Source: Planctomycetota bacterium
GTDB taxonomy: Bacteria > Planctomycetota > Phycisphaerae > Tepidisphaerales > Tepidisphaeraceae
Assembly (NCBI GenBank): GCA_026693085.1
Contig: JAPLNB010000380.1
Span: 1-64,000 of the forward strand
Direction: 5' to 3'
Length of the DNA: 64,000 nt
Below, one piece after another: positions 30,996 to 39,141 of the stretch. Every line of letters starts with the position of its first letter. The stretch's first letter is position 1. Below the pieces are notes generated by a model, which saw only the letters and a program-made list of their open reading frames with translations, ran no database searches and was not told the DNA's origin. Position numbers and translations under genes: made by a program.

Positions 30996-33188
30996 ATGAC
31001 CCCCACAACAAAGTGGACGTGCCTCGCCCTGACGCTGCTCCTGTCCATCTCCAGCGCACCCGCCGCCGAGACTCCGCTCACCCCCGATCAGCAGCTTGCC
31101 ATCGTTCAATCCCTCGCGCCATCCGCCGTCACGGTCGAAATCACCCTTCAGTACGACAACGGCGAGGCCCCCTACGGCTCCGGCTGGTCCACCCGCTGCC
31201 CCAACTGCGGCCAATACCACGGCGAAGACACCGAACGCTACGTCCAGGATGAACGGCCCATGGAACTGCCCGGCCTCCTCATCGCACCCGACCGCGTCAT
31301 CACCGCCGACGTCACGCTGCACAAGCGATTCATCAAATCGATCGCCGTCCGCTCCGGCAATCGCCTCGTCCCCGCCGCCCCGGCCGCCTACGCCCGCGAG
31401 CACAACGCCCTGTTCCTCGAGCTTAAGCAGCCTCTGCCGAACGCCAAGGCCCTCGCCTTCGACGCCGCACGCAAAGGCCCCTATCTGACCGTCACCCGCG
31501 CCCAGCTCAACGGCGACTGGTCCACCACCATCCAGCCACTCGGAATCAAAAGCACCGCCACCGACAGAGGCCGCAAGTTCGTCTCCGTCGGCTCCTATGC
31601 ACTGGTCGTCGACCAGAGCGGCGTCCCCGTCGGCCTGTGCATGAATGACCAGATCCCCCCGAACGATTCATGGAAAGGCACCCCCACCAATTGGCCGACT
31701 TTTTCCGCACAGGAGATCGACGGCATCCTCGGCAACCTCGAAGAACAGGCCGCCTCGGCCATGCTCCGCGTCGCCCTCAGCTACCGCAGCCCCAAGGCCT
31801 CCTCCGCCCGCGATCGATACATGCCCCGCGACGAAGACGAACGCACCACCCCGCGAAACGTCGCCGGCATCCTGCTCGATAACCAGCGGATCATGATTCT
31901 GGCCAACCTCAAGTCCGGCACCACCGCGCGCCTTCAGCGCATCATGGTCTACCCCGGCCAAGGCGCCGCCGTCCCCGCCAAGTTCAGCCACACGCTGTCC
32001 GACCTCGGCTGCTTCATCGCCACCCTCGATAAGCCCCTCCCCGGCATCCCCACCCTCTCGACCGCCGACATCCGCACCCACGCCGACCGCCTCGTGTTCT
32101 GCGTGGAAGTGCGCGTCAACGGCGAGAAACGTACCGCCTATTTCGGCCACCGGCGCATCGCCAGCTTCGAGCTCGGTTTCCGCCGCCAGATCACCCCCCA
32201 ACTCCCCGGCCGTGGCCAGCAGCAGCCCTTCCTTCTCGACGATAGAGGCTCGATCCTGGCCATCCCTGTCGCCCGCCGCGAGAAGCTTTCACTCGAGGAG
32301 CGTTACAGCTACAACTCCAACAACCTGTCCCTGCTAGCCGCCTCCGACATCGCCCGGACACTCCAGGATCTGGCCGCCAATTCGGACCCGGCCAACGTCC
32401 CGCTCAGCGATGCTGACGAAAGCCGCCTGGCGTGGCTGGGCATCGAGCTGCAAGGCCTTACGCCCGAACTGGCCCGCGCCAACAACGTCTCCGACCTCAC
32501 CACCGACGGCCAATCCGGCGCGCTGGTCACCTTCGTCCACCCCAATTCTCCCGCCGCCAAGGGCGGCATCGGCGCCGGCGACGTGCTGCTCCGCCTCCAC
32601 GCGGCAGGCCAGCCCAAGCCCGTCGATGTCCGCATTGAAGACCGGCACGACACCGAAAGCTTCCCGTGGGACCGCATGGACGAGGTGTCTGAGCAGTATT
32701 TCGACCAGATCCCCAAGCCCTGGCCGTCCGTCGACAACTCCTTCAACCGCATCCTCACCGAGCTGGGCTTTGGCAAGAGCTTCGTCGTCGAATTCGTCCA
32801 CGAGGGGAACACTGTCAAACACCCGTTCACCGTCATCGCCGGCCCGACCCACTTTGACTCCGCCCCACGCTTCAAGGCCGACGCCATCGGCCTGACCGTC
32901 CGCGACCTGACCTACGAGGTCCGCCGCTACTTCCAACGCAAGGACGACGACCCCGGCGTGATCATCTCCAAGGTCGAACAAGGCTCCAAAGCCTCGACCT
33001 CCGGCCTGAAACCCTACGAGATCATCACGCACGTCAACGACCAGCCGATCGCCACGGTCAAGGATTTCCAGAAGCTCACCGAAGGCCAAACCAACCTGCG
33101 CCTCTCCGTCAAGCGTATGGCCAAAGGCCGCCAGGTAATATTCACGCTCCCCGCGCGTCCCAGCCCCGCAACTTCCCCCGCAAGGTAG
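30996..33188 (+). CDS. Catalytically dead HtrA-like protein with PDZ domains
   Basis: 730 residues with a signal peptide (LALTLLLSISSAPAAE). The first 220 residues align with the protease domain of the preceding gene but the triad is lost: LTNWHVID becomes ITADVTLH, DTDLALL becomes EHNALFL, and GNSGGPLVNTDG becomes VVDQSGVPVG. A second protease-like region follows (280-450), then two PDZ domains near 500-560 and 630-690 (GVIISKVEQGSKASTSGL). An early C-P-N-C-G...H motif could hold a metal. The ATG at 30996 has AAGGAG 5 nt upstream, which overlaps the end of the protease gene. A regulator or substrate adaptor of the active HtrA is the likely role, by inference. Confidence 0.85.
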   Translation: MTPTTKWTCLALTLLLSISSAPAAETPLTPDQQLAIVQSLAPSAVTVEITLQYDNGEAPYGSGWSTRCPNCGQYHGEDTERYVQDERPMELPGLLIAPDRVITADVTLHKRFIKSIAVRSGNRLVPAAPAAYAREHNALFLELKQPLPNAKALAFDAARKGPYLTVTRAQLNGDWSTTIQPLGIKSTATDRGRKFVSVGSYALVVDQSGVPVGLCMNDQIPPNDSWKGTPTNWPTFSAQEIDGILGNLEEQAASAMLRVALSYRSPKASSARDRYMPRDEDERTTPRNVAGILLDNQRIMILANLKSGTTARLQRIMVYPGQGAAVPAKFSHTLSDLGCFIATLDKPLPGIPTLSTADIRTHADRLVFCVEVRVNGEKRTAYFGHRRIASFELGFRRQITPQLPGRGQQQPFLLDDRGSILAIPVARREKLSLEERYSYNSNNLSLLAASDIARTLQDLAANSDPANVPLSDADESRLAWLGIELQGLTPELARANNVSDLTTDGQSGALVTFVHPNSPAAKGGIGAGDVLLRLHAAGQPKPVDVRIEDRHDTESFPWDRMDEVSEQYFDQIPKPWPSVDNSFNRILTELGFGKSFVVEFVHEGNTVKHPFTVIAGPTHFDSAPRFKADAIGLTVRDLTYEVRRYFQRKDDDPGVIISKVEQGSKASTSGLKPYEIITHVNDQPIATVKDFQKLTEGQTNLRLSVKRMAKGRQVIFTLPARPSPATSPAR

Positions 33189-33257
33189 GCCCCGGATGCT
33201 CTCTCACCGCGCGCCCCGTCTGCGCCTGCCCAGCATCCCCGCCAACACCCACGCCTT

Positions 33258-33335
33258 TTACAGGGCCGCATAATCATCGCCCATCGGATCGCACTCCGGA
33301 CGCCCGACGCGAATGCTGATCGTATGTTCGGTCAT
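33258..33335 (-). pseudogene. Truncated copy of the thioesterase N-terminus
   Basis: A 25-codon frame reads MTEHTISIRVGRPECDPMG then DDYAAL and a stop. The first 19 codons match the thioesterase at 29407 (MEHAISIRVRYPECDPMG); over 57 bases I count 7 differences. Homology ends abruptly at GATGGG. Its ATG overlaps the stop of the upstream GH-A-like gene as ATGA. The active-site Asp is kept, but the protein fold cannot form. Confidence 0.65.
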
Positions 33336-34468
33336 TTCCCGCCTGCTCCGCTCATTTCCGACAACAGCTTGAAAAAGCCCCGCTTCCGCTCCGATCCATC
33401 CGCCTTCCAATTCGTCGGCACACTCTGATACCCGTCATCAAAGCCCTCCCCCTTCATCCGAAAATCAAAATACCCCCACGACGCCCCCTTGCTCACCGCC
33501 CCCACAAAATTGTTATCCGCCTTCTCAAAATCAAAATGATCATCCTCATTGAACAAGATCGGCTGACCCCGATACCCCCCCACCGCCCGCGTCTTATCCA
33601 CCATCTCCCGAATCCGCCTCGGCTCCCCAACCCCATTCCCATGCACCAACAGAAAATCCGCACCCCGAACCACATTCTCTCTCGGAATCGTCCCCCCGCC
33701 ATAACTCACCGACACCAGCAACCGCCCCGCCTCATTCTTCACCTTCCCCGCCGACCTCTTCTGCACCATCTCAATCAACTCATGCACCCGCCCCGGCTTC
33801 ACAATCGCATTCTTGTATCTGCTGACATCGCACTCATTGGCGATCTCCACCAACACATTCCGATACGCCTTCGAGAGCAGCCAATCCGTCGCATTCTCCG
33901 TCGCCTTCACGATCGGACCCTCGCCCTCAAACCGTGGCTCCTGTCCAAAATAAAAGTACCCCAGGATCACCACCATCCCCAACTCATCCGCCCGATCCAA
34001 TATCCTCTCCAGCCGCCCCATATAGTCCGCCCGCAGCGACCCGTCCAAGTCAATGGCCGAATTCCACCACGGCTGCGAACTGCTATACCCCTGCGGACTG
34101 CCTCCCTGCAGATTAATCGTAAAACACAACAACCCCGCCTTCCGCCAGGAGGGCATCGCCTCTATGAACTCGCTCGTATTCCTTTCCGGATCCCACTTCC
34201 CATCCGGATAATCCCACAGTTTCCGCGTCTCGGGATTGCGATCATCAAATATTCCCTGCACCATCCGCGAGTTCAGCAGCAGCCCCTCGATCTTCATCCC
34301 CCGCCACACCCGCCCCTCATAGGTCGGCTTTCCATTGATGAAAAAGCCCTCTCCCTTGATATCCACGACCGTCTTCCGCCCCTCCGCCGCCACTGGCGCG
34401 CCGGCCAAACCAAGAATCCCCACCACCCACGCCGCCCAGCGTATTGTGCTCAATTTCATGCCCCCCAT
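33332..34468 (-). CDS. Exported TIM-barrel glycoside hydrolase-like protein (clan GH-A type)
   Basis: 378 residues with a signal peptide (WAAWVVGILGLAGAPVAAE). The barrel shows two candidate catalytic glutamates in the positions used by clan GH-A retaining enzymes: the NE pair in VLVEIANECD after strand 4 and FNED in PILFNEDDHFDF near strand 7. It opens with a domain-start motif FFINGKPTYEGRVWRGMKIEG. GH5-like cellulase or mannanase relatives are nearest in look, but I cannot place a family. Either ATG, 34468 (GAGGGG 4 nt upstream) or 34459, may be used. Confidence 0.75.
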   Translation of the reverse strand: MGGMKLSTIRWAAWVVGILGLAGAPVAAEGRKTVVDIKGEGFFINGKPTYEGRVWRGMKIEGLLLNSRMVQGIFDDRNPETRKLWDYPDGKWDPERNTSEFIEAMPSWRKAGLLCFTINLQGGSPQGYSSSQPWWNSAIDLDGSLRADYMGRLERILDRADELGMVVILGYFYFGQEPRFEGEGPIVKATENATDWLLSKAYRNVLVEIANECDVSRYKNAIVKPGRVHELIEMVQKRSAGKVKNEAGRLLVSVSYGGGTIPRENVVRGADFLLVHGNGVGEPRRIREMVDKTRAVGGYRGQPILFNEDDHFDFEKADNNFVGAVSKGASWGYFDFRMKGEGFDDGYQSVPTNWKADGSERKRGFFKLLSEMSGAGGK

Positions 34469-34535
34469 TCTACCCCTCTAGTTCGCTTCTTCCCAAGACA
34501 CACCGCCCCCCATTTCGCATCCGCCCTTTTCCACC

Positions 34536-34541
34536 TATGAT
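34536..34541 (+). promoter_or_regulatory. Possible -10 element close to the pyruvate kinase start
   Basis: TATGAT ends 12 bp before the ATG at 34554, so the transcript would carry at most a few leader bases. No Shine-Dalgarno site is present. Confidence 0.35.
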
Positions 34542-34553
34542 GGTCCCAACCCT

Positions 34554-35987
34554 ATGATCCGCACCAAAATCATCGTCACGTTGGGTCCCGCCTCCTCCTC
34601 CGTCCAAACTCTGATCCGGCTCTTCGAGGAAGGCGCCGACATCTGCCGCCTCAACTTCTCGCACGGCTCGCTCGCCGACCACCGGCAGATGCTCAAGAAC
34701 ATCCGCCAAGCCGCCCGCCACGTCAAAGAACCCATCGCCGTCCTTGGCGACCTCTGCGGCCCAAAAATCCGCCTCGGCGAAATCGCCAATCCCGACGGCA
34801 TGCCCATCAACTCCGGCGACATCCTCTGCATCCAACGCGACCCCATCGCCGGCCAAGACTTACGCGTCTCCACCACCTACCCCCGCTTCGTCGATGACGT
34901 CCGGGTCGGCGACCGCATTCTCATCGAAGACGGCCTACTGCGATTCCTTGCCACAGACAAGACCGCCGACCAGATCACCTGCTCCTGCACCTCAGGCGGT
35001 ATCCTCAGATCCTCCAAAGGCATCAACCTCCCCAACACCCCCGTCTCCATCCCCTCGATCACCGACAAAGACTGGGAATGTGCCGACTTCGCCATCGACA
35101 ACGACTTTGATTACCTCGCCCTCTCCTTCGTCCGCCACGCCCGGGATCTGCTCACCCTCCGCGCCCATCTGCAGAAGCGCAAGAGCCACATCGGCCTCAT
35201 CGCCAAGATCGAGAAAGCCGAAGCGATCCAGGAAATCGACGCCATCATCGATGCCGCCGACGGCCTGATGGTCGCCCGCGGCGATCTCGGCGTCGAAATG
35301 GACCTGGCCCGAGTCCCCATCATTCAAAAAGGCCTCATCCGCCGCTGCCAGAAGGCCAGCAAGCCCGTTATCGTTGCCACTCAAATGTTACAGAGCATGA
35401 TTATTGAATCATCGCCCACCCGCGCCGAAGTCAGCGACGTCGCCAACGCGATCTTCGACGGCACCGACGCCATCATGCTCAGCGGCGAAACCTCTGTCGG
35501 CAAATACCCCTCCGCCGCCGTCCACGTCATGAACCACATCGCCGCAGTCACCGAAACCTACCTGGACACGATCGACCACCCGATCCATCCATCCGTGCTC
35601 GACAAGACCTCCGCCCTCTCCTCCGCCGTCGCCGCCGGCGTCTGGGAAATGGTCCAGGAGATCAAGGCCAAACTCGTCGTCCTCTGGAGCCACAGCGGCG
35701 CAACCGCCAGGGTCTTCTCCAAGTTCCGCTTCTCCGTCCCCGTCGTCGCTTTCACCAACGAAGAGCGTACCCGCCGCCAGATGATTCTCCACTATGGCGT
35801 GATCCCCCGGCCGATGTCCCCTCCGGACAGTATGAAAGAGCTGATCGCCAAGGTCGATGCCGCCGTCCGCGACCAAGGCTTCGCGTCGGAGTCCGATCGC
35901 ATCGTGATTGTCGCCGGCCCGTCCATGGGCGTACCTGGAACGGCCAATCAGGTTATCATCCACACCGTCGGAATGGAGACACCATGA
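34554..35987 (+). CDS. pyk: Pyruvate kinase
   Basis: 477 residues; converts phosphoenolpyruvate and ADP to pyruvate and ATP in the last glycolytic step. KIIVTLGPASSS at the N-terminus, CRLNFSHGS, the active-site segment IGLIAKIEKAEA with the catalytic Lys, metal ligands in MVARGDLGVE, and ATQMLQSMI followed by PTRAEVSDVANAIFDGTDA are all present. The B domain lid (about 70-170) and C-terminal regulatory domain are complete. The next gene begins in an ATGA overlap, so they share a transcript. Confidence 0.97.
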   Translation: MIRTKIIVTLGPASSSVQTLIRLFEEGADICRLNFSHGSLADHRQMLKNIRQAARHVKEPIAVLGDLCGPKIRLGEIANPDGMPINSGDILCIQRDPIAGQDLRVSTTYPRFVDDVRVGDRILIEDGLLRFLATDKTADQITCSCTSGGILRSSKGINLPNTPVSIPSITDKDWECADFAIDNDFDYLALSFVRHARDLLTLRAHLQKRKSHIGLIAKIEKAEAIQEIDAIIDAADGLMVARGDLGVEMDLARVPIIQKGLIRRCQKASKPVIVATQMLQSMIIESSPTRAEVSDVANAIFDGTDAIMLSGETSVGKYPSAAVHVMNHIAAVTETYLDTIDHPIHPSVLDKTSALSSAVAAGVWEMVQEIKAKLVVLWSHSGATARVFSKFRFSVPVVAFTNEERTRRQMILHYGVIPRPMSPPDSMKELIAKVDAAVRDQGFASESDRIVIVAGPSMGVPGTANQVIIHTVGMETP

Positions 35988-36553
35988 GCGTGCTGATGCG
36001 AGCTTGTTGGGCCGTTGCATTTCTGAGCATTCCGCTGGCTGGCTGCATCGGCAAGCCACGCAACCCCGCGGCAACACAGCCGGCGACGGCAATCGATCCC
36101 GCGATCGCAGAGCCGGCATACTGGCTGAGCCAGCCCGCGGCGGCGGAAGTCACCAATTCGGAGTTCGAGAAACTCTGGGACGCATCCGAAGCGGTGGCGC
36201 GCCAGTACCTGTTCCCCATCGATCTGCGCGACTACCGCCAGGGCATCCTGAAGACCGAGCCGGTGATCAGCAAACAATGGTTCGAACTCTGGCGGAAAGA
36301 CGCAGGCATCGCCAAAGATGTGGCAGAGGACTCCCTGGGGGCAATCCGGCGGACGATCCACTTCCAGTTCACACGCAACCTGGACGGCAGCTACACAGTC
36401 ACCCCAAAGGTCGTCGTGGAGCGCGAATCGCGCGTAGAGCCAAAGTACGCGACGGAGATCCAGAAGCCATCTCTATATTGGTATGCACTGCGCCGGGACA
36501 CCGCCCTTGAGGCGAAACTGGCTACTTCAATAGAGAGCAAACTCAAGACGTAG
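35984..36553 (+). CDS. Putative lipoprotein, LptE-like in size
   Basis: 189 residues with a lipoprotein signal (AVAFLSIPLAGC, Cys then IGKPRNP). Pro/Ala-rich linker, then a folded part with LWDASEAVARQYLFPIDLRDYRQGILKTEP and FQFTRNLDGSYTVTPKVVVERESR (both partial quotes of longer conserved-looking stretches). Planctomycete lipoproteins of this size with a DYRQGxLxTEP-like core recur, but the function is unknown. ATGA overlap with pyk; a 73-residue gene follows 36 bp later. Confidence 0.75.
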   Translation: MSVLMRACWAVAFLSIPLAGCIGKPRNPAATQPATAIDPAIAEPAYWLSQPAAAEVTNSEFEKLWDASEAVARQYLFPIDLRDYRQGILKTEPVISKQWFELWRKDAGIAKDVAEDSLGAIRRTIHFQFTRNLDGSYTVTPKVVVERESRVEPKYATEIQKPSLYWYALRRDTALEAKLATSIESKLKT

Positions 36554-36589
36554 CCGGCAACCGGAGGCCTTGGGAAGGAGGATCTTCAT

Positions 36590-36811
36590 ATGCGGGAGAG
36601 CACCGTGCAGTCGCTGGTGCGCCAGCAATTGGGCTTGCGTGTGGGGCGTGAAATGGCCGAGCATCTCGTCAGGCAGGCCCAGCAGTCGGCGAATGGCGGG
36701 ACCATCGCACCAATAACCGTGATCGCCGCCGACGCGCGAACGGGCGTTCCGGTTCACACGACGCTTTCGCCGGATGCGCTGCGTGTGTTACTGATTCCAC
36801 AGGCGAGCTAG
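36590..36811 (+). CDS. Small hypothetical protein
   Basis: 73 residues, no signal, no recognised domain: an N-terminal helical part (VQSLVRQQLGLRVGREMAEHLV) and a beta-rich end (GTIAPITVIAADARTGVPVH). AAGGAGG lies just upstream, so it is probably translated. It shares the pyk transcript direction and spacing with the lipoprotein gene. Confidence 0.65.
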   Translation: MRESTVQSLVRQQLGLRVGREMAEHLVRQAQQSANGGTIAPITVIAADARTGVPVHTTLSPDALRVLLIPQAS

Positions 36812-36855
36812 GATGGCTGTCTTCTGATTGTGGATTGCAGTATCCTCATGCGATC

Positions 36856-37857
36856 ATGATCATCACCGCAGAGGCGTATGCTCGGGCCGGGCTGATCGGG
36901 AACCCATCCGACGGGTACTTCGGGAAAACGATATCGATCCTGATCCGGAATTTCCGAGCCACGGTGCAGCTCTGGGAAAGCCCCGGCTTCGAGATTCAGC
37001 CGTCATCCGGCGACCTCGGACAATTCCCGGCGATCGGAGACTTCCTCCGCGATCTGCGGCTCCACGGCTACTACGGCGGCATGCGCCTGATCAAGGCGGC
37101 CATCAAGAAGTTCCACGACTACTGCCAGCAGAACGGCATCAGCCTGCACACCCGGAACTTCACCCTCTCCTACACGACCGACATCCCCCGGCTGGTGGGC
37201 CTTGCGGGCAGCAGCGCGATCGTGACCGCGACCATTCGGGCGATGATGCAGTTCTACAAGGTCCAGATCCCCAAGCACCTGCTGCCTTCGATCATCCTGT
37301 CGGTCGAAAAGGACGAGCTGGGCATCAGCGCGGGGCTTCAGGACCGCGTGATCCAGGTTTACGAGGGAATCGTCTACATGGATTTCGAGCGGTCGCAGTT
37401 GGAGCAGCACGGGTATGGGATGTACGAACCGTTGAACCCGCCGAAGCTGCCGCCGCTCTACGTGGCGTACGATCCCGCTCGCGCAGAGGTGAGCGACATC
37501 CCGCATCGCAACCTGCGCGACCTGTTCAACCGCGGCGACCCGACGGTGCTGGCGGCGATGAAGCGGTTCCGCGAGATCACCGACATCGGCAGAGAATCGC
37601 TGCTGAATGGCGACTGGGAAACGCTGGCGCGGGTGATGGACGAGAACTTCGACATCCGGCGGACGATCATGAACATCGCGCCGGAGAATCTGCGGATGGT
37701 CCAGGTGGCGCGATCGACAGGGGCCAGCGCCAAGTTCGCCGGCTCCGGCGGCGCGATCGTCGGGCTGTACAAGGACGGCCGGCAGTATCAGCAGCTCTCG
37801 GATGCGCTGGCGGAGATCCGCTGCACGGTGCTGCGGCCGTTGATCGTTGAGCCGTGA
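36856..37857 (+). CDS. GHMP kinase, glucuronokinase-like
   Basis: 333 residues of the GHMP kinase family. The N-terminus ARAGLIGNPSDGYFGKTIS closely resembles the signature of plant glucuronokinase (ARVGLLGNPSDVYFG type), and the phosphate-binding loop is PRLVGLAGSSAIVTA. The C-terminal motif 3 is AKFAGSGGAIVGLY. Glucuronokinase phosphorylates D-glucuronate to glucuronate 1-phosphate, which a UTP-sugar uridylyltransferase turns into UDP-glucuronate. A GalU-type uridylyltransferase gene starts 4 bp after its stop, which supports this reading; related kinases for other uronic or aldose sugars cannot be excluded. The ATG at 36856 fits the family start. Confidence 0.85.
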   Translation: MIITAEAYARAGLIGNPSDGYFGKTISILIRNFRATVQLWESPGFEIQPSSGDLGQFPAIGDFLRDLRLHGYYGGMRLIKAAIKKFHDYCQQNGISLHTRNFTLSYTTDIPRLVGLAGSSAIVTATIRAMMQFYKVQIPKHLLPSIILSVEKDELGISAGLQDRVIQVYEGIVYMDFERSQLEQHGYGMYEPLNPPKLPPLYVAYDPARAEVSDIPHRNLRDLFNRGDPTVLAAMKRFREITDIGRESLLNGDWETLARVMDENFDIRRTIMNIAPENLRMVQVARSTGASAKFAGSGGAIVGLYKDGRQYQQLSDALAEIRCTVLRPLIVEP

Positions 37858-37860
37858 GGA

Positions 37861-38751
37861 ATGCTGAGTGTGAGGCAGATGATACACAAAGCGGTGATAC
37901 CGGTGGCGGGGTTTGGAACGCGGATGCTTCCGGCGGCCAAGGCCGTGCCCAAGGAGATGCTGCCGGTGCTGGATCGGCCGACGATCCAGTATGTGGTCGA
38001 GGAGGCGGCGGAGGCGGGGATTGCAGACGTTCTGCTCGTCACCGCGAAGGACAAGCGGGCCATCGAAGACCATTTCGATCGGAACGGCGAACTGGAAGAG
38101 CGGTTGGCGGCGAAGAACAAGCAGGCGTTGTTGGCATCCGTTTCGGAACTGGCAAGCAGAGTCAGCGTTCATTCGGTGCGCCAGGCGGAGCAGCGTGGCC
38201 TAGGCGACGCGGTGAACTGCGCGCGGCATCATGTGGGCAACGAGCCATTTTTGTGCCTGCTGGGCGATACGATTTTCAGCGGCGATCTGTTGCCTTCGCG
38301 GCAACTCGTCGAGGCGTACCAGAAGCTAGGGACCGCGATCATCGGCCTGGAGGAAGTACCGGCGGAGAAGGTCAGCCGCTACGGCATCGTCGGGGGGCAG
38401 ATGATCGGGGAGGGGCTGATGCGATTGAGCACACTGGTGGAGAAACCGTCGCCGCAATCGGCGCCCGGCCGGCTCGCAGTGGCCGCGAGGTATATTCTCA
38501 CGCCGGCGATTTTCGATTGCCTTGATTGCACGCAAACCGGAGCGGGTGGCGAGATTCAATTGACCGACGCACTCCGACTGCTGTTGGAGCGGGAGCCGAT
38601 TCACGGCGTGGTGCTTCGTGCCAAGCGGCACGACATTGGGAATCCGGTGGACTGGCTGAAGACGAATCTCGTTTTCGCATCGCGCGATCCGCGACTCTGG
38701 GAGCAGTTGAGTCCTTTCTTGGGCGACCTGCTTGGTCGCGAGGCGCGATGA
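37861..38751 (+). CDS. galU: UTP-glucose-1-phosphate uridylyltransferase (GalU)
   Basis: 296 residues. IHKAVIPVAGFGTRMLPAAKAVPKEMLPVLDRP is the nucleotidyltransferase signature (quoted as AVIPVAGFGTR and PKEMLPVLDRP), and FLCLLGDTIF, GIVGG and VEKPSPQSAPG are the metal- and sugar-binding parts. It makes UDP-glucose from glucose 1-phosphate and UTP. Directly behind the glucuronokinase-like gene, it may also use glucuronate 1-phosphate. The start is not certain: ATG 37861, GTG 37870 or ATG 37879 (GAGG 3 nt upstream). A terminator lies about 105 bp after the stop. Confidence 0.94.
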   Translation: MLSVRQMIHKAVIPVAGFGTRMLPAAKAVPKEMLPVLDRPTIQYVVEEAAEAGIADVLLVTAKDKRAIEDHFDRNGELEERLAAKNKQALLASVSELASRVSVHSVRQAEQRGLGDAVNCARHHVGNEPFLCLLGDTIFSGDLLPSRQLVEAYQKLGTAIIGLEEVPAEKVSRYGIVGGQMIGEGLMRLSTLVEKPSPQSAPGRLAVAARYILTPAIFDCLDCTQTGAGGEIQLTDALRLLLEREPIHGVVLRAKRHDIGNPVDWLKTNLVFASRDPRLWEQLSPFLGDLLGREAR

Positions 38752-38856
38752 CAGAGGCGCGGCGACTGACGCTCATTGTTGTTGATTTCCACTTTCGAGT
38801 ATTGACGATCCACGGCGGCGCGTTATCTTTTACATTATAGTAAGTGATACTCAGTA

Positions 38857-38895
38857 GGACCGAAGGCGGTGGCTCCCCTTCGGTCCGACTCTTTT
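38857..38895 (+). terminator. Intrinsic terminator of the glucuronokinase-galU unit
   Basis: GGACCGAAGG (38857-38866) and CCTTCGGTCC (38876-38885 region) form a perfect 10-bp stem with a loop of about ten bases, followed by GACTCTTTTC. Confidence 0.65.
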
Positions 38896-38962
38896 CTGTG
38901 ACACCCCCCAACCGCGTTGACACCGACTGGCAATGGCAGGTTTGCAGGCGTAAAGTCAGGCC

Positions 38963-39130
38963 ATGAGGATGATGCAGGCCGGGCTCATCGTCGGCAACGG
39001 ATCGGGGCAAGCACCGATGATCCAGGCGGATGATGCCGGCCCAGTGTGCATGGCGTTTGCGGAACTTATTCATGCGGCGGATCGTCAGATAGTGATTGAT
39101 GCCGTGACTGCATTGCGGAGGTTGCACTGA
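38963..39130 (+). CDS. Possible small protein before the PQQ/TPR gene
   Basis: A 55-codon frame from ATG 38963 to TGA 39130: begins MRMMQAGLIVGNGSGQAPM and ends with an amphipathic helix (AADRQIVIDAVTALRRLH). It stops 11 bp before the next start. No family is known to me and the ribosome binding site is weak (CAGG), but the codon use looks like the neighbours. Apart from this frame and the terminator the 38752-39141 gap holds nothing I recognise. Confidence 0.4.
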   Translation: MRMMQAGLIVGNGSGQAPMIQADDAGPVCMAFAELIHAADRQIVIDAVTALRRLH

Positions 39131-39141
39131 TCGGGAGCAAC

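Noticed and set aside
36000-37500. Replication origin at the composition switch
   Set aside because: No dnaA, dnaN or gyr genes and no cluster of DnaA boxes noticed; kept only as a composition observation.
38917-38922. TTGACA as a -35 box before the PQQ/TPR gene
   Set aside because: No acceptable -10 box at 16-18 bp spacing.
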